This document shows positions 18,094-25,846 of a stretch of 64,000 nt of DNA, piece after piece. The number at the start of each line of letters is the position of its first letter. The stretch's first letter is position 1. The notes beneath the pieces were generated by a model. The model ran no database searches, had not been told where the DNA came from, and worked only from the letters and a program-made list of their open reading frames with translations. The stretch lies in contig NZ_CP040128.1 in the NCBI RefSeq assembly GCF_007874125.1, positions 682,001 through 746,000 on the forward strand. Reading direction: 5' to 3'. Source of the DNA: Noviherbaspirillum sp. UKPF54. Lineage in GTDB: Bacteria > Pseudomonadota > Gammaproteobacteria > Burkholderiales > Burkholderiaceae_D. A program made the position numbers and the translations under genes.

Positions 18094-19353
18094 TTACCCG
18101 TTTTCCACGAACATCCGTCCCTCCTGCAGGCAGGCGCACAGTTCGCGGTACACCGCCGTCATCTTTGCCCTGGAACATTCCGGCCCGACGGCGCGCAGGA
18201 TGCGCCGCGCCAGCGGCCCCTGCTGCAGCATGACTTGCAGCGGCGCATGCCACAGGCTCTCGTGCACCGGGTCGTCGAGCGCGATCTGTCCCACCAGGTG
18301 CGCCCACAGCTCGCCGGCCGTGCAGCGCTTTTCCGGCACGCCCATCAGGGCCAGATAGCCGGCATGGTCGATCACGGCCTGCTCCGCGTCGCGCAGGCAA
18401 TCCTGCAGGATGGCGGCCAGCGCATTGGTCGGGATTTCCTGCTGCGCCAGCAGGGCGGCGTCGGGCGCGCGGTACAGCAGGCGCACAGCCGACACGGCGG
18501 CGGCGGCGACGGCCAGGTCGGCGCGCGTGCATTCCTGGGTATCGACCACGCGGATCTCGATGGCGCTGCGGTCGAAGCGCGCGATGGCACCGCGCGAGTT
18601 GAGCCATTCGTGCCGCAGCACGCCGCGCGGGTCGTGGCGCGCGATGTCGCGGTACATCGGTTCCAGCACGCGCTGCTCGTAGGCGCGGCGGCTGGTGATG
18701 GTTTCCGGCACCACCAGCCCGGCGATCGACGGGATATTCCTGGCGTTGTCGCAGTACACGCGCATGCGGTAATCGGCGAAGCCGGTCGCGCGGCCGTCGG
18801 CGATCGGGGAACTGGCCGCCAGCGCAGGCAGGATCGGCAGCACCAGCCGCACCGCCGCGTGCAGCCGCGCGAATTCCCGGTCGTCGGCGAACGGCAGGTT
18901 GATGTGCATGCTCTGCAGGTTCAGCCAGCCGTGGCTCCTTGTATCGAAAGCGCTCTCATAGGCGCGGTAGATTTCCTCGTTCTGGTGCGGCCACAGCGCC
19001 GTGTCGGTCGCCGGGTTCATCCACGGATGCATGGCGGTGGGCATCAGGCAGGCGCCGTGCGGTGCCAGCCGCTCGTTGATTTCCCGTACCTCGCTCTGGA
19101 AGGCGTCCTGCAGCATGGACAGCATGATGATCGGGCGCAGGTTCTTCACCTCGATCAGGTGCAGCGCCAGTTCGTTCGACCATCCCAGCAGGCCGCGCCG
19201 CACCTCGCCGACAACGGCATCGTCGGCGTCGCGCAGCAGGCGGTCGGCGATCGGCCGCACCGACAGGCTGTCGCGGTCGACGATCATGTATTCCAGTTCG
19301 ATGCCGTAGCCGGAAAAGACGTGCAGCAGCGGAGGATCGTCGTCCGTCGTCAT
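18094..19353 (-). CDS. GCS2-type carboxylate-amine ligase (glutamate-cysteine ligase family 2)
   Basis: A 419-aa glutamine-synthetase-fold ligase of the GCS2 (YbdK-like) family, which joins a carboxylate such as glutamate's gamma-carboxyl to an amine using ATP. Visible features are GYGIELEYMIVD with the metal-binding Glu pair (about residues 15-26), the ELALHLIEVKN and HMHINL-type strand (LQSMHINLPF), and the RSAIEIRVVDTQEC segment that closes the active site. The start overlaps the stop of the RimK-like gene by four bases (ATGA), so the two ligases are translationally coupled. It probably adds one building block to the product of the ATP-grasp enzyme, or the reverse. Confidence 0.88.
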   Translation of the reverse strand: MTTDDDPPLLHVFSGYGIELEYMIVDRDSLSVRPIADRLLRDADDAVVGEVRRGLLGWSNELALHLIEVKNLRPIIMLSMLQDAFQSEVREINERLAPHGACLMPTAMHPWMNPATDTALWPHQNEEIYRAYESAFDTRSHGWLNLQSMHINLPFADDREFARLHAAVRLVLPILPALAASSPIADGRATGFADYRMRVYCDNARNIPSIAGLVVPETITSRRAYEQRVLEPMYRDIARHDPRGVLRHEWLNSRGAIARFDRSAIEIRVVDTQECTRADLAVAAAAVSAVRLLYRAPDAALLAQQEIPTNALAAILQDCLRDAEQAVIDHAGYLALMGVPEKRCTAGELWAHLVGQIALDDPVHESLWHAPLQVMLQQGPLARRILRAVGPECSRAKMTAVYRELCACLQEGRMFVENG

Positions 19354-20825
19354 GTGATGTTTCCCCTGAGCGCCTCGATGCGCTTGCGGAACACGCCCAT
19401 CACCTCGCGGTACAGCGCATCGCCCAGCACCGCGTCTTCATTGCCGGCGTCCACGTTCGGGTTGTCGTTGATCTCGATCACGCACACCTGGCTGCCGACC
19501 TGCTTCAGGTCCACGCCATAGAAGCCGTCGCCGATCAGGTTGGCGGCCGCCACCGCCGTCTTGATCACCTCGTCGGGCGCCTCGCCCACCGACAGCGCCT
19601 CGGTGCGGCCCTCGTAACTGTGCTGCGACTCGTGCTTGATGATTTGCCAGTGGCCGGGCGCCATGTAGTACTTGCAGACGAACAGGGGGCGCTGGTCGAG
19701 CACCGCGACGCGCCAGTCGAATTCGGTGGGCAGGAATTCCTGCGCCAGCACCAGTTCCGACTCGCGCAGCAGCTCGCTGACCTTGGCCAGCAGTTGCGCC
19801 TCCGATTCGACCTTCACCACGCCCAGCGAAAACGCCGAATCGGGCTGCTTCAGGATGCACGGCAGGCCCAGGGTCGACACGATCTGCTCGACGTTGCCCT
19901 GGTGGACCACCATCGTCTTCGGGATCGGGATGTGGTGGCGCGCCAGCAGTTCGGCCAGGTAGATCTTGTTGGTGCAGCGCAGGATCGAGTCCGGATCGTC
20001 GATCACCACCAGGCCCGAGTCGGCCGCCTGGCGCGACAGCTGGTAGGTGTAGTGGTTGACGTTGGTGGTTTCGCGGATGAACAGCGCGTCGAAATCGGCC
20101 AGTCGGCCCGCATCCTTGCGCGCGATCAGTTCCGCCTGCATGTCGAGCACGCCGGCGGCGTCGACGAACTTGCGCATTGCTTCCGCATTGGATGGGCATT
20201 CGGAGCGCTCGGCATCGTACAGGATCGCCAGCGACGGCTTCCTGCGGGCCGGCGTCGTGGAGCGGATCTTTTGCTCGCGCAGGAAGTCGATCGCCGCCTG
20301 CGCCGCGCAGTCGCGGTCATGCTGGGGGATGTCGCGCACGCTGCCGGAATAGATGCCGCACAGGTGCCAGCGCTCGTTGGCGCGTTCGAAGCGGGCGTGC
20401 AGCACCGGCGCGCGCAGCATCTTGAACAGCGCATCGGCCAGCGGCTGGTGGCGCCGTCGCTGCTCTTGCGCGCTATCCCGCCCGAAGTAGATGTTCAGGT
20501 CGATGAAATCCTCGCTGTCGCGCGCCAGCGCGCAGTCGATCAGATCGCCGAGCTTTTCGGTGATGTCCTGCACCAGGCTTTCCGATTGCAGCGATTTCAT
20601 CGCTTCCACGTCCGGTACCGGCTGGTGGCCGCGCGCTTCCGCCAGCAGCGACACGTAGTAGCCGTCGCTCTGGTAACGGTAGGTGCGGCAGAGGTTGAAG
20701 ACTTTGGTGGAGTTGCTGTCCCCGTAGGCCGGGTCCATCAGGTAGGTTTGTGCAGGGATGACGGTGACGCCTGGGATGTCGCTGGGCCAATCTTGCTGCT
20801 GACTTACGACGAAAAGGATATTCAT
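19350..20825 (-). CDS. RimK-like ATP-grasp ligase with RLAN N-terminal domain
   Basis: A 491-aa amide ligase. The N-terminal 200 residues match the RimK-like ATP-grasp N-terminal (RLAN) type: NILFVVSQQQDWP, then VFNLCRTYRYQSDGYYVSLLAEARGH. The C-terminal 290 residues are the ATP-grasp fold: LFIRETTNVNHYTYQ, CTNKIYLAELL, PCILKQPDSAFSLGV, then the Mg-binding VCVIEINDNPNVDAG. RimK relatives add glutamates or other amino acids to peptides, proteins or small molecules. Its ATG overlaps the stop of the C39-like peptidase gene and its stop overlaps the GCS2 start, so three genes are coupled. The substrate is not known. Confidence 0.88.
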   Translation of the reverse strand: MNILFVVSQQQDWPSDIPGVTVIPAQTYLMDPAYGDSNSTKVFNLCRTYRYQSDGYYVSLLAEARGHQPVPDVEAMKSLQSESLVQDITEKLGDLIDCALARDSEDFIDLNIYFGRDSAQEQRRRHQPLADALFKMLRAPVLHARFERANERWHLCGIYSGSVRDIPQHDRDCAAQAAIDFLREQKIRSTTPARRKPSLAILYDAERSECPSNAEAMRKFVDAAGVLDMQAELIARKDAGRLADFDALFIRETTNVNHYTYQLSRQAADSGLVVIDDPDSILRCTNKIYLAELLARHHIPIPKTMVVHQGNVEQIVSTLGLPCILKQPDSAFSLGVVKVESEAQLLAKVSELLRESELVLAQEFLPTEFDWRVAVLDQRPLFVCKYYMAPGHWQIIKHESQHSYEGRTEALSVGEAPDEVIKTAVAAANLIGDGFYGVDLKQVGSQVCVIEINDNPNVDAGNEDAVLGDALYREVMGVFRKRIEALRGNIT

Positions 20826-21589
20826 GGTACTTCCTGTCGCCCCGGTCTGGGGGGGTGAATGATAAGCAGGTTCGCATCGTGCGTGACGATGCCGAGCAGT
20901 ACCGCATTGACGACACGGTCGATACTCAGCCAGTACTCGTGCGCGCTGGCGTAGGGATTCTTGGCGTACGGGTCGACCACCAGCACCTGGCGGCGCTCGC
21001 GGTCATAGCCGGCGATCACCACGAAATGCCCGGAGGGCAGGCCGCGCACGTCGTCGGGCTTGTCTTCCGGGCCGTATTCGCGCGGTACCCGGTACAGGTA
21101 GGTCGAAGACAGGCCGGTAATGATCGGCAGGCCGCGCCGCAGGATGCCGCGGATCAAATAGCGCGACAGGTCCAGCAGGCGCAGCCGGCCGCCGCGCGAA
21201 AGGAATTCCAGGTAGCCGGTGGTGGCGTGTTGCAGCCGGTAATCCATCTTGATTTCGCGCTGCCGGCGCAGGCGGTCGGCGATGTCGACCCCCGGCGCGA
21301 ACCAGGTCGGGTCGAACACGGTCAGGTTGTAGGTATAGATCGTCGCCTTGTAGCCCTTGGCCAGCGCATCGCACGCGAGAAACACCGCGAAGGTGCCGCC
21401 GTGCTCCAGCCGGCCGGCGCGCGCGATGACCTCGGCGAGTTCCTCGTCCTCGCCCCAGTAGCGGTACACCGAGTGCAGGCAGGTCGGGCCGCAGGTGGTC
21501 TCGTCCGGCTGCGGGAGAATCTTGACAGGGAGTTCCAGTACGGGATGGCTCACGGAAATGCCTTGGCAATAGACGCAGTCATCAATCAT
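20822..21589 (-). CDS. C39-like papain-fold peptidase
   Basis: A 255-aa cysteine-peptidase-like protein. The active-site pattern LPQPDETTCGPTCLHSVYRYWG holds the oxyanion Gln and nucleophile Cys (about residues 27-36). The His and Asp come from the late GHFVVIAGYDRE and VLVVDPYAKNP. It lacks a clear signal peptide or membrane segment, so it acts in the cytosol. C39-type enzymes cleave leader peptides, often after a double Gly. In this cluster it may mature a peptide or cut an amide made by the ligases. The ATG at 21589 has no good ribosome site; a GTG at 21553 (AAGG 7 nt upstream) is an alternative start. Confidence 0.8.
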   Translation of the reverse strand: MIDDCVYCQGISVSHPVLELPVKILPQPDETTCGPTCLHSVYRYWGEDEELAEVIARAGRLEHGGTFAVFLACDALAKGYKATIYTYNLTVFDPTWFAPGVDIADRLRRQREIKMDYRLQHATTGYLEFLSRGGRLRLLDLSRYLIRGILRRGLPIITGLSSTYLYRVPREYGPEDKPDDVRGLPSGHFVVIAGYDRERRQVLVVDPYAKNPYASAHEYWLSIDRVVNAVLLGIVTHDANLLIIHPPRPGRQEVP

Positions 21590-21870
21590 TAGCGAAGAAA
21601 AAATATTCTTTCTTCCGCAAGCCCTCCCAGCATTTTTGATGCCAGTCGCAACAAGCAGCGGCGAAGCGGAAACGAGCTTGCATGATGTCGCTAATGACTT
21701 CACTTGCATGTAAAAGTTTCCAGCCGTTGCTGCATTCCCGCTGGGGGCGCAGCGCCGGGCACGAATGCTGCATATTCACAAGTTCCAGGTCCGCCTCGCC
21801 CGGCGGCGACGGCGGCTTCTACGCCGCGCGCGTATCTTCTTCATGCCCGTTCGTTCAGGAGGTTTTCCAC

Positions 21871-22641
21871 ATGAAAAGTCTTTGGACCATTGCTCTCGGG
21901 TTAAGCGCCCAGGCCGCGCTGGCGCAGATGCACCCGCCGCCGCAGCCGATGCCGGACGCGCCGGTCCAGTCGGCCCCGACCCTGCCGGAACCGGGCTCCG
22001 ATGCGTCGGGCACTTCCACGCTGAGCGCGCCCGGCGCTTCCGGCGGCGCCGGCACCTCGGGTGCGTCGGGTGGCTCCTCGTCGTCCGGCCCCGGCTCCGA
22101 TGCCCACGGCGGCAGCGCCGACACGCCGGGCAGCGTGCAGGACGCCAGCGGCGCGTCCGGCATGCAGTCCGAAGCCGGCGCCGAACTGCGCGCCGCGCCG
22201 CCGCCGGTGGCGCGCGTTCAGCCGCGCACCCAGGGCGACGTCACTTACCTGTGCGGCGGCGTGGGCGCCGAAGAGGCCGCCTACATGACGCAGCAGGCGC
22301 GCGGCTACGACCTGATGCTGACCTTCGCCGCGCGCGACGGCTCCTACCTGGCCGACGTCAACGTCGACATCCGGGATGCGCAGGGCAAGCAGGTATTGCA
22401 GGCCAATTGCGATGCGCCGATGATGCTGGTCGACGTGCCGAAAAGCGGCACCTACCGCATCCGCGCCGACGCCGCCGGCTACGAGCTGGACCGGACCGCC
22501 AAGGTGCGCGCCAAGCAGAAGGCCGGGCCGCACGTCGCCTCGGTGGTGTTGAGCTGGCCGCAGCAGGTAGCCGAAGGGCCGGCATCTCCCGGCGCCGCCA
22601 CCGGCAGCAGCGGCGGCGAGCGCAGCAGCGGCGCGCGCTGA
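21871..22641 (+). CDS. secreted protein with low-complexity linker and carboxypeptidase-regulatory-like domain
   Basis: A 256-aa exported protein. A signal peptide ends after ALAQ (residue 19). Residues about 25-115 are a Pro, Ser, Gly and Ala-rich low-complexity stretch. The C-terminal 130 residues start with GDVTYLCGGVGAEEA and look like a beta-sandwich: SYLADVNVDIRDAQGKQVLQ, then MMLVDVPKSGTYRIRADAAGYE, as in carboxypeptidase regulatory-like or other Ig-like domains. Two cysteines may form a disulfide. The ATG follows an AGGAGG site. It is 2 bp before the AI-2E-family gene on the same strand. Function unknown. Confidence 0.75.
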   Translation: MKSLWTIALGLSAQAALAQMHPPPQPMPDAPVQSAPTLPEPGSDASGTSTLSAPGASGGAGTSGASGGSSSSGPGSDAHGGSADTPGSVQDASGASGMQSEAGAELRAAPPPVARVQPRTQGDVTYLCGGVGAEEAAYMTQQARGYDLMLTFAARDGSYLADVNVDIRDAQGKQVLQANCDAPMMLVDVPKSGTYRIRADAAGYELDRTAKVRAKQKAGPHVASVVLSWPQQVAEGPASPGAATGSSGGERSSGAR

Positions 22642-22643
22642 CG

Positions 22644-23855
22644 ATGGCCGCCGGTATCGATCCGCGCCCCGGGGAGTTCGGCCAGGGCGAGCCGCTGGCG
22701 GCGCAGGGGCCGAGCGCCGAGGGGAGGGCGCCACGGCGCCCCGTGCCGGCCCGCTCCACGTTCTCGCCGCGGCGCGCGCCGGAGCCGCTGATGTTCAGCG
22801 ACACGCAGTTTTTCCGGCGCACCGTCTTCGTCAGTGGCATGACGATCGCGACCGCGCTCGTGCTGGCGCTGATCTGGAACGCCAGCGAGGTCTTCCTGGT
22901 GCTGTTCGCATCCATCCTGCTGGCGGTGCTGGTGCGCGCCCCGATCAACGGGATCGTGCGGCACCTGCGGCTGACGCCCAACATGGCGCTCGGCTTGTCG
23001 GTGCTCGCGCTGGTCTCGGTGCTGGGCACGCTGGTGTACATCTTCGCGGTGCCGATGGCCGAGCAGGTGGGGCAGCTGATGTCGCAGCTGCCGCGCGCCA
23101 TGGCGCGCCTGCGCCAGTCGCTGCGCGAATACCAGTGGGCCAGGCCGCTGCTGCTCGAAATGTCCCATGCCCAGCTGGACTTGCGCACGCTGGTGCAGGC
23201 GCGCGGCCTGATCTCGTCGACCGCCTCGGCCCTGATCGGCCTGCTGATCGTGTTCTTCATCGGCGTCTATCTCGCCGCGCAGCCGCGTTTGTACCAGCGC
23301 GGCTTCATGAACCTGCTGCCCAAGCACATGCGCCCGCGCACGGCAGAAGTGCTCGACGAAATCGGCTCGGTGCTGCGCTGGTGGCTGCTCGGCAGGCTGA
23401 TCGTCATGCTGCTGGTCGGCTTTGCCGCCGGCATCGGGCTGTGGTGGCTCGACATCCCGCTGGCCGCCACGCTGGGCGTATTGAGCGGCATGCTCGAATT
23501 CATTCCCTATCTGGGGCCGATCCTGTCGGCGATTTCGCCCTTGCTGATCGCCTTCAATGTCGGGCCGACGCAGGCATTTTATGTGCTGATGCTGTATGTC
23601 GCGATCCAGACCGCGGAAGGCTACCTGATCTCGCCGTTGATCGAGCAGCGTACGGTGTCGCTGCCGCCGGCGCTGGTGATTTTCGCCACCGTGCTGCTGG
23701 CGGCGCTGGCCGGCCCGCTGGGCGCGGTGCTGGCCTCGCCGCTGACGGCGGCGGGCATCGTCGCGGTCAGGCTGCTGTACGTGGAAGACGTGGTGGAGCA
23801 GGTGGAGAAGCTGAATGCAGGAGGAGAGGCTGGACGCGCAGGCAGGCCTGGGTAA
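22644..23855 (+). CDS. AI-2E/PerM-family membrane transporter
   Basis: A 403-aa inner-membrane protein of the AI-2 exporter (TqsA/PerM) family. About seven or eight hydrophobic helices follow a 55-residue soluble, Arg-rich N-terminus. The family features are the FLVLFASILLAVLVR segment, the long amphipathic region with VGQLMSQLPRAMARL, and the C-terminal LEFIPYLGPILSAISPLL with the conserved PYLGP. Members export autoinducer-2 or act as Na+/H+ antiporters; the cargo is not predictable. The ATG lies 2 bp past the stop of the secreted-protein gene, and a small hairpin follows its stop. Confidence 0.9.
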   Translation: MAAGIDPRPGEFGQGEPLAAQGPSAEGRAPRRPVPARSTFSPRRAPEPLMFSDTQFFRRTVFVSGMTIATALVLALIWNASEVFLVLFASILLAVLVRAPINGIVRHLRLTPNMALGLSVLALVSVLGTLVYIFAVPMAEQVGQLMSQLPRAMARLRQSLREYQWARPLLLEMSHAQLDLRTLVQARGLISSTASALIGLLIVFFIGVYLAAQPRLYQRGFMNLLPKHMRPRTAEVLDEIGSVLRWWLLGRLIVMLLVGFAAGIGLWWLDIPLAATLGVLSGMLEFIPYLGPILSAISPLLIAFNVGPTQAFYVLMLYVAIQTAEGYLISPLIEQRTVSLPPALVIFATVLLAALAGPLGAVLASPLTAAGIVAVRLLYVEDVVEQVEKLNAGGEAGRAGRPG

Positions 23856-23890
23856 CACGGAAAGCGGACGTGACGCGCGGCGGATAACGA

Positions 23891-23919
23891 CCGGACGCGG
23901 CGCTCTGCACCGCGTCCGG
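23891..23919. terminator. 10-bp hairpin between convergent genes
   Basis: Perfect arms CCGGACGCGG (23891-23900) and CCGCGTCCGG (23910-23919) with a 9-nt loop, 35 bp after the transporter stop and just before the end of the convergent entericidin-like gene. There is no long T run, so termination efficiency is uncertain. Confidence 0.55.
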
Positions 23920-23947
23920 AAGGTGACTTATTTCCGGTTCCGGAATA

Positions 23948-24085
23948 TTACTTGTTCTTTTCCGCTGCGCCTTCGACCTTTTCACCGCCGCGCTGCACGT
24001 CCTGCCCGAATCCCTTCATGGTGTTGCAAGCGGACAGGCCGTAGGTAGCGATCAGAATACTCAGGATGGAGACGATTTTTTTCAT
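23948..24085 (-). CDS. entericidin A/B-family small lipoprotein
   Basis: A 45-aa lipoprotein. The sequence is a Lys-Lys start, a hydrophobic signal, the lipobox LSAC (cysteine 20) and a short mature tail NTMKGFGQDVQRGG, which is the typical entericidin pattern. Entericidins are tiny envelope lipoproteins induced by stress; EcnB is bacteriolytic and EcnA acts as its antidote in E. coli. Only one member is present here. The ribosome site AAAGGAAAAA precedes the ATG. It lies just downstream of the YqjD/YqjE-like membrane genes on the same strand. Confidence 0.85.
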   Translation of the reverse strand: MKKIVSILSILIATYGLSACNTMKGFGQDVQRGGEKVEGAAEKNK

Positions 24086-24124
24086 GATTTTTCCTTTCAG
24101 GTTGACGACAAAAAACGTTCCGCC

Positions 24125-24553
24125 CTAGCGTGGCGGTACATGCGGCGGAACACCGGGCGGTACGCGCGGTGGAATCAGCGTCGCGAGATTGGCCACCGTG
24201 GTCAGGAGCCGCACGATCGCGTCGATGTTCGAGGCGGTGCGCGGCAGCGGCGCGGCGGCTGGATTGCCGCTGCGTACAGTGTTTTTCGCTGCGCCGCGCG
24301 CCACCCGGCTCGACACCAGCGCCAGCACCGTCGCTGCAGCCGCGGCGGTCATGAGTGGATGCTCGGCCACCCAGCGCAATGCCTTGCTGCGCGGGAAGCC
24401 CGGGCCGGCCAGCGCATAGGAGGCATGGTGCCCGGCCGGATGGGCGGGATTGGCGTGCAGTTCCGGCTGGTTCAGCAGCATGCGCCGGTAGTGCTCCCTG
24501 CTGACCTGCATGCGCGCCAGGATGGATTGACGTTCCTCTTCGAGTGAACTCAT
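24125..24553 (-). CDS. hypothetical protein after YqjE-like gene (YqjK-like position)
   Basis: A 142-aa protein with an N-terminal charged helix (SLEEERQSILARMQVSREHYRRMLL), one hydrophobic segment at about residues 70-85 (LMTAAAAATVLALVSS) and a Pro-rich tail with PPRVPPGVPPHVPPR. Its position directly after YqjE and the YqjD-type protein matches that of YqjK in the yqjDEK group, but sequence resemblance is weak. Its start overlaps the upstream stop by four bases (ATGA), so translation is coupled. Confidence 0.7.
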   Translation of the reverse strand: MSSLEEERQSILARMQVSREHYRRMLLNQPELHANPAHPAGHHASYALAGPGFPRSKALRWVAEHPLMTAAAAATVLALVSSRVARGAAKNTVRSGNPAAAPLPRTASNIDAIVRLLTTVANLATLIPPRVPPGVPPHVPPR

Positions 24554-24918
24554 ACGCTTTCCTTGATGACGTCCAGATCGCGCCGGAATTCGGTGCGCAG
24601 GGTATTGGCAATCGGCTGCGAGCGGAAATGCTTCAGCGCCAGGTTGAGGCAGACGCCGGCGATACCGCCGTACAGCAGGACCACGAACCATGCCGCCAGC
24701 GCCCGCAACGGTGAATCCCAGAAACTGACGATGATCGCCAGCCCGAGGAATACTGTCGCCAGCAGGGAAAACAGCACCGCGACCGCGAAGCCGGCGATGC
24801 GCAATGCGATGTTGTGCTCCTGGATCTTCAGCTCGACCCGCAGCAGGTCGAAGTAGTCGCTGACGCGGTCGAGCGTGATGAGATAGAGCTGCCTGGATTT
24901 ATGGAGTGCCGAAATCAT
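24550..24918 (-). CDS. YqjE/phage-holin-like membrane protein
   Basis: A 122-aa protein with two adjacent hydrophobic helices (about residues 42-68 and 74-95). They are preceded by the amphipathic, positively charged N-terminus and followed by a basic tail. Size and layout match the YqjE/Holin-X family, found with YqjD/ElaB and YqjK. YqjD-type proteins anchor to the inner membrane and bind ribosomes in stationary phase; YqjE's role is not settled. It lies 90 bp downstream of the DUF883 gene and is followed by the overlapping hypothetical gene. Confidence 0.8.
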   Translation of the reverse strand: MISALHKSRQLYLITLDRVSDYFDLLRVELKIQEHNIALRIAGFAVAVLFSLLATVFLGLAIIVSFWDSPLRALAAWFVVLLYGGIAGVCLNLALKHFRSQPIANTLRTEFRRDLDVIKESV

Positions 24919-25008
24919 CGCTTCTCCTGGTGCATGGAAAATCGACAGGCAGGCGGCCGCAATGCCGTGCGCTTGCGCCCGGCGCTCGAGGCAGCCTGCC
25001 GGCGGGCG

Positions 25009-25404
25009 TCAGCGGCGCTTGAACAGCAGGCCGAGCAGCAAGCCTGTGCCGGCGGCTACGGCCAGCGACTGCATCGGCTTGTCCTTGACGTACTCGGTCG
25101 TGGTTTCCATGCCGCGATTCAGCTGGCGGTTGGCTTCGCTTGCCAGGCCCTTGGCCGCGTAGCGCATCGAGCTGAATTTCGACATCAGCTGCGTATGCGC
25201 CTGGCTCAACTCGTCGTCGGACAGGCTGGGCGCGCGCGTCATCAGCGCATCCAGGTCGTTCTTCAGGTTCGACAGTTCGCTGCGCAGTGTTGCGCCGACC
25301 CGCTGGGCCGAGCCCTTGGCGTCGCTGTACATGCTCTTGGCGGCGCTGCTGGTCGAGGAGATCTTGTCGCTGCCGTTGCCGGTAGAGAGATTGGTTGTTT
25401 CCAT
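25009..25404 (-). CDS. DUF883 (ElaB/YqjD/YgaM-family) membrane-anchored protein
   Basis: A 131-aa protein. The N-terminus is Ser/Thr-rich and a helical stretch follows (SELSNLKNDLDALMTRAPSL). It ends in a single C-terminal hydrophobic segment (SLAVAAGTGLLLGLLFKRR), the tail-anchor signature of YqjD/ElaB. YqjD holds inactive 100S ribosomes at the membrane in E. coli stationary phase. A CAGGAG site lies 6 nt before the chosen ATG at 25404. An upstream in-frame start is possible but has no site. It heads the yqjD-yqjE-like set on the minus strand. Confidence 0.85.
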   Translation of the reverse strand: METTNLSTGNGSDKISSTSSAAKSMYSDAKGSAQRVGATLRSELSNLKNDLDALMTRAPSLSDDELSQAHTQLMSKFSSMRYAAKGLASEANRQLNRGMETTTEYVKDKPMQSLAVAAGTGLLLGLLFKRR

Positions 25405-25846
25405 GAGTCGCTCCTGGGTTGAAGTGGACAAAACAAAAGAGATGAACGATGAAAGAGATAACAATCATCAGTTGCCATCGCAGCCCGTGCTGCAGCAGCC
25501 GCGCAGGATGACTGCATCGATCGTTGCAACCACGAAAACATGACGGCACATCATCACGGCGGCCCTCCGTCTGTGGCCTGCGCCCAGTGCGCAGCAAGGG
25601 ACATGCCAATCCACGATCAACGGCAATCGGGCAGAAAAGGGCGCGTAATGCCTACCTATGGCGCGAGCCGCATGTAAAGCGGTAAAAACGGCGGGCATTC
25701 TTTGCAGGAGTTGCATGTAATTCTTGCAACTGGCATGGCATATCTTCACAAGAGCATGCCGCGGCTCTACTTGCAGAATGTATCCACAAGGAAACATAAT
25801 TGCAGCAACACTGCAGAACGTTTCCATCCCCGCAAGAAAGGCAGCC
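25405..25846. other. 442-bp divergent intergenic region
   Basis: This lies between the DUF883 gene (minus) and the pilus ATPase gene (plus). I see no gene: open frames lack ribosome sites. It should hold the promoters for both. A run of AT-richer sequence at 25700-25810 precedes the ATPase gene, but I could not pick a convincing sigma-70 or sigma-54 site. Confidence 0.5.
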
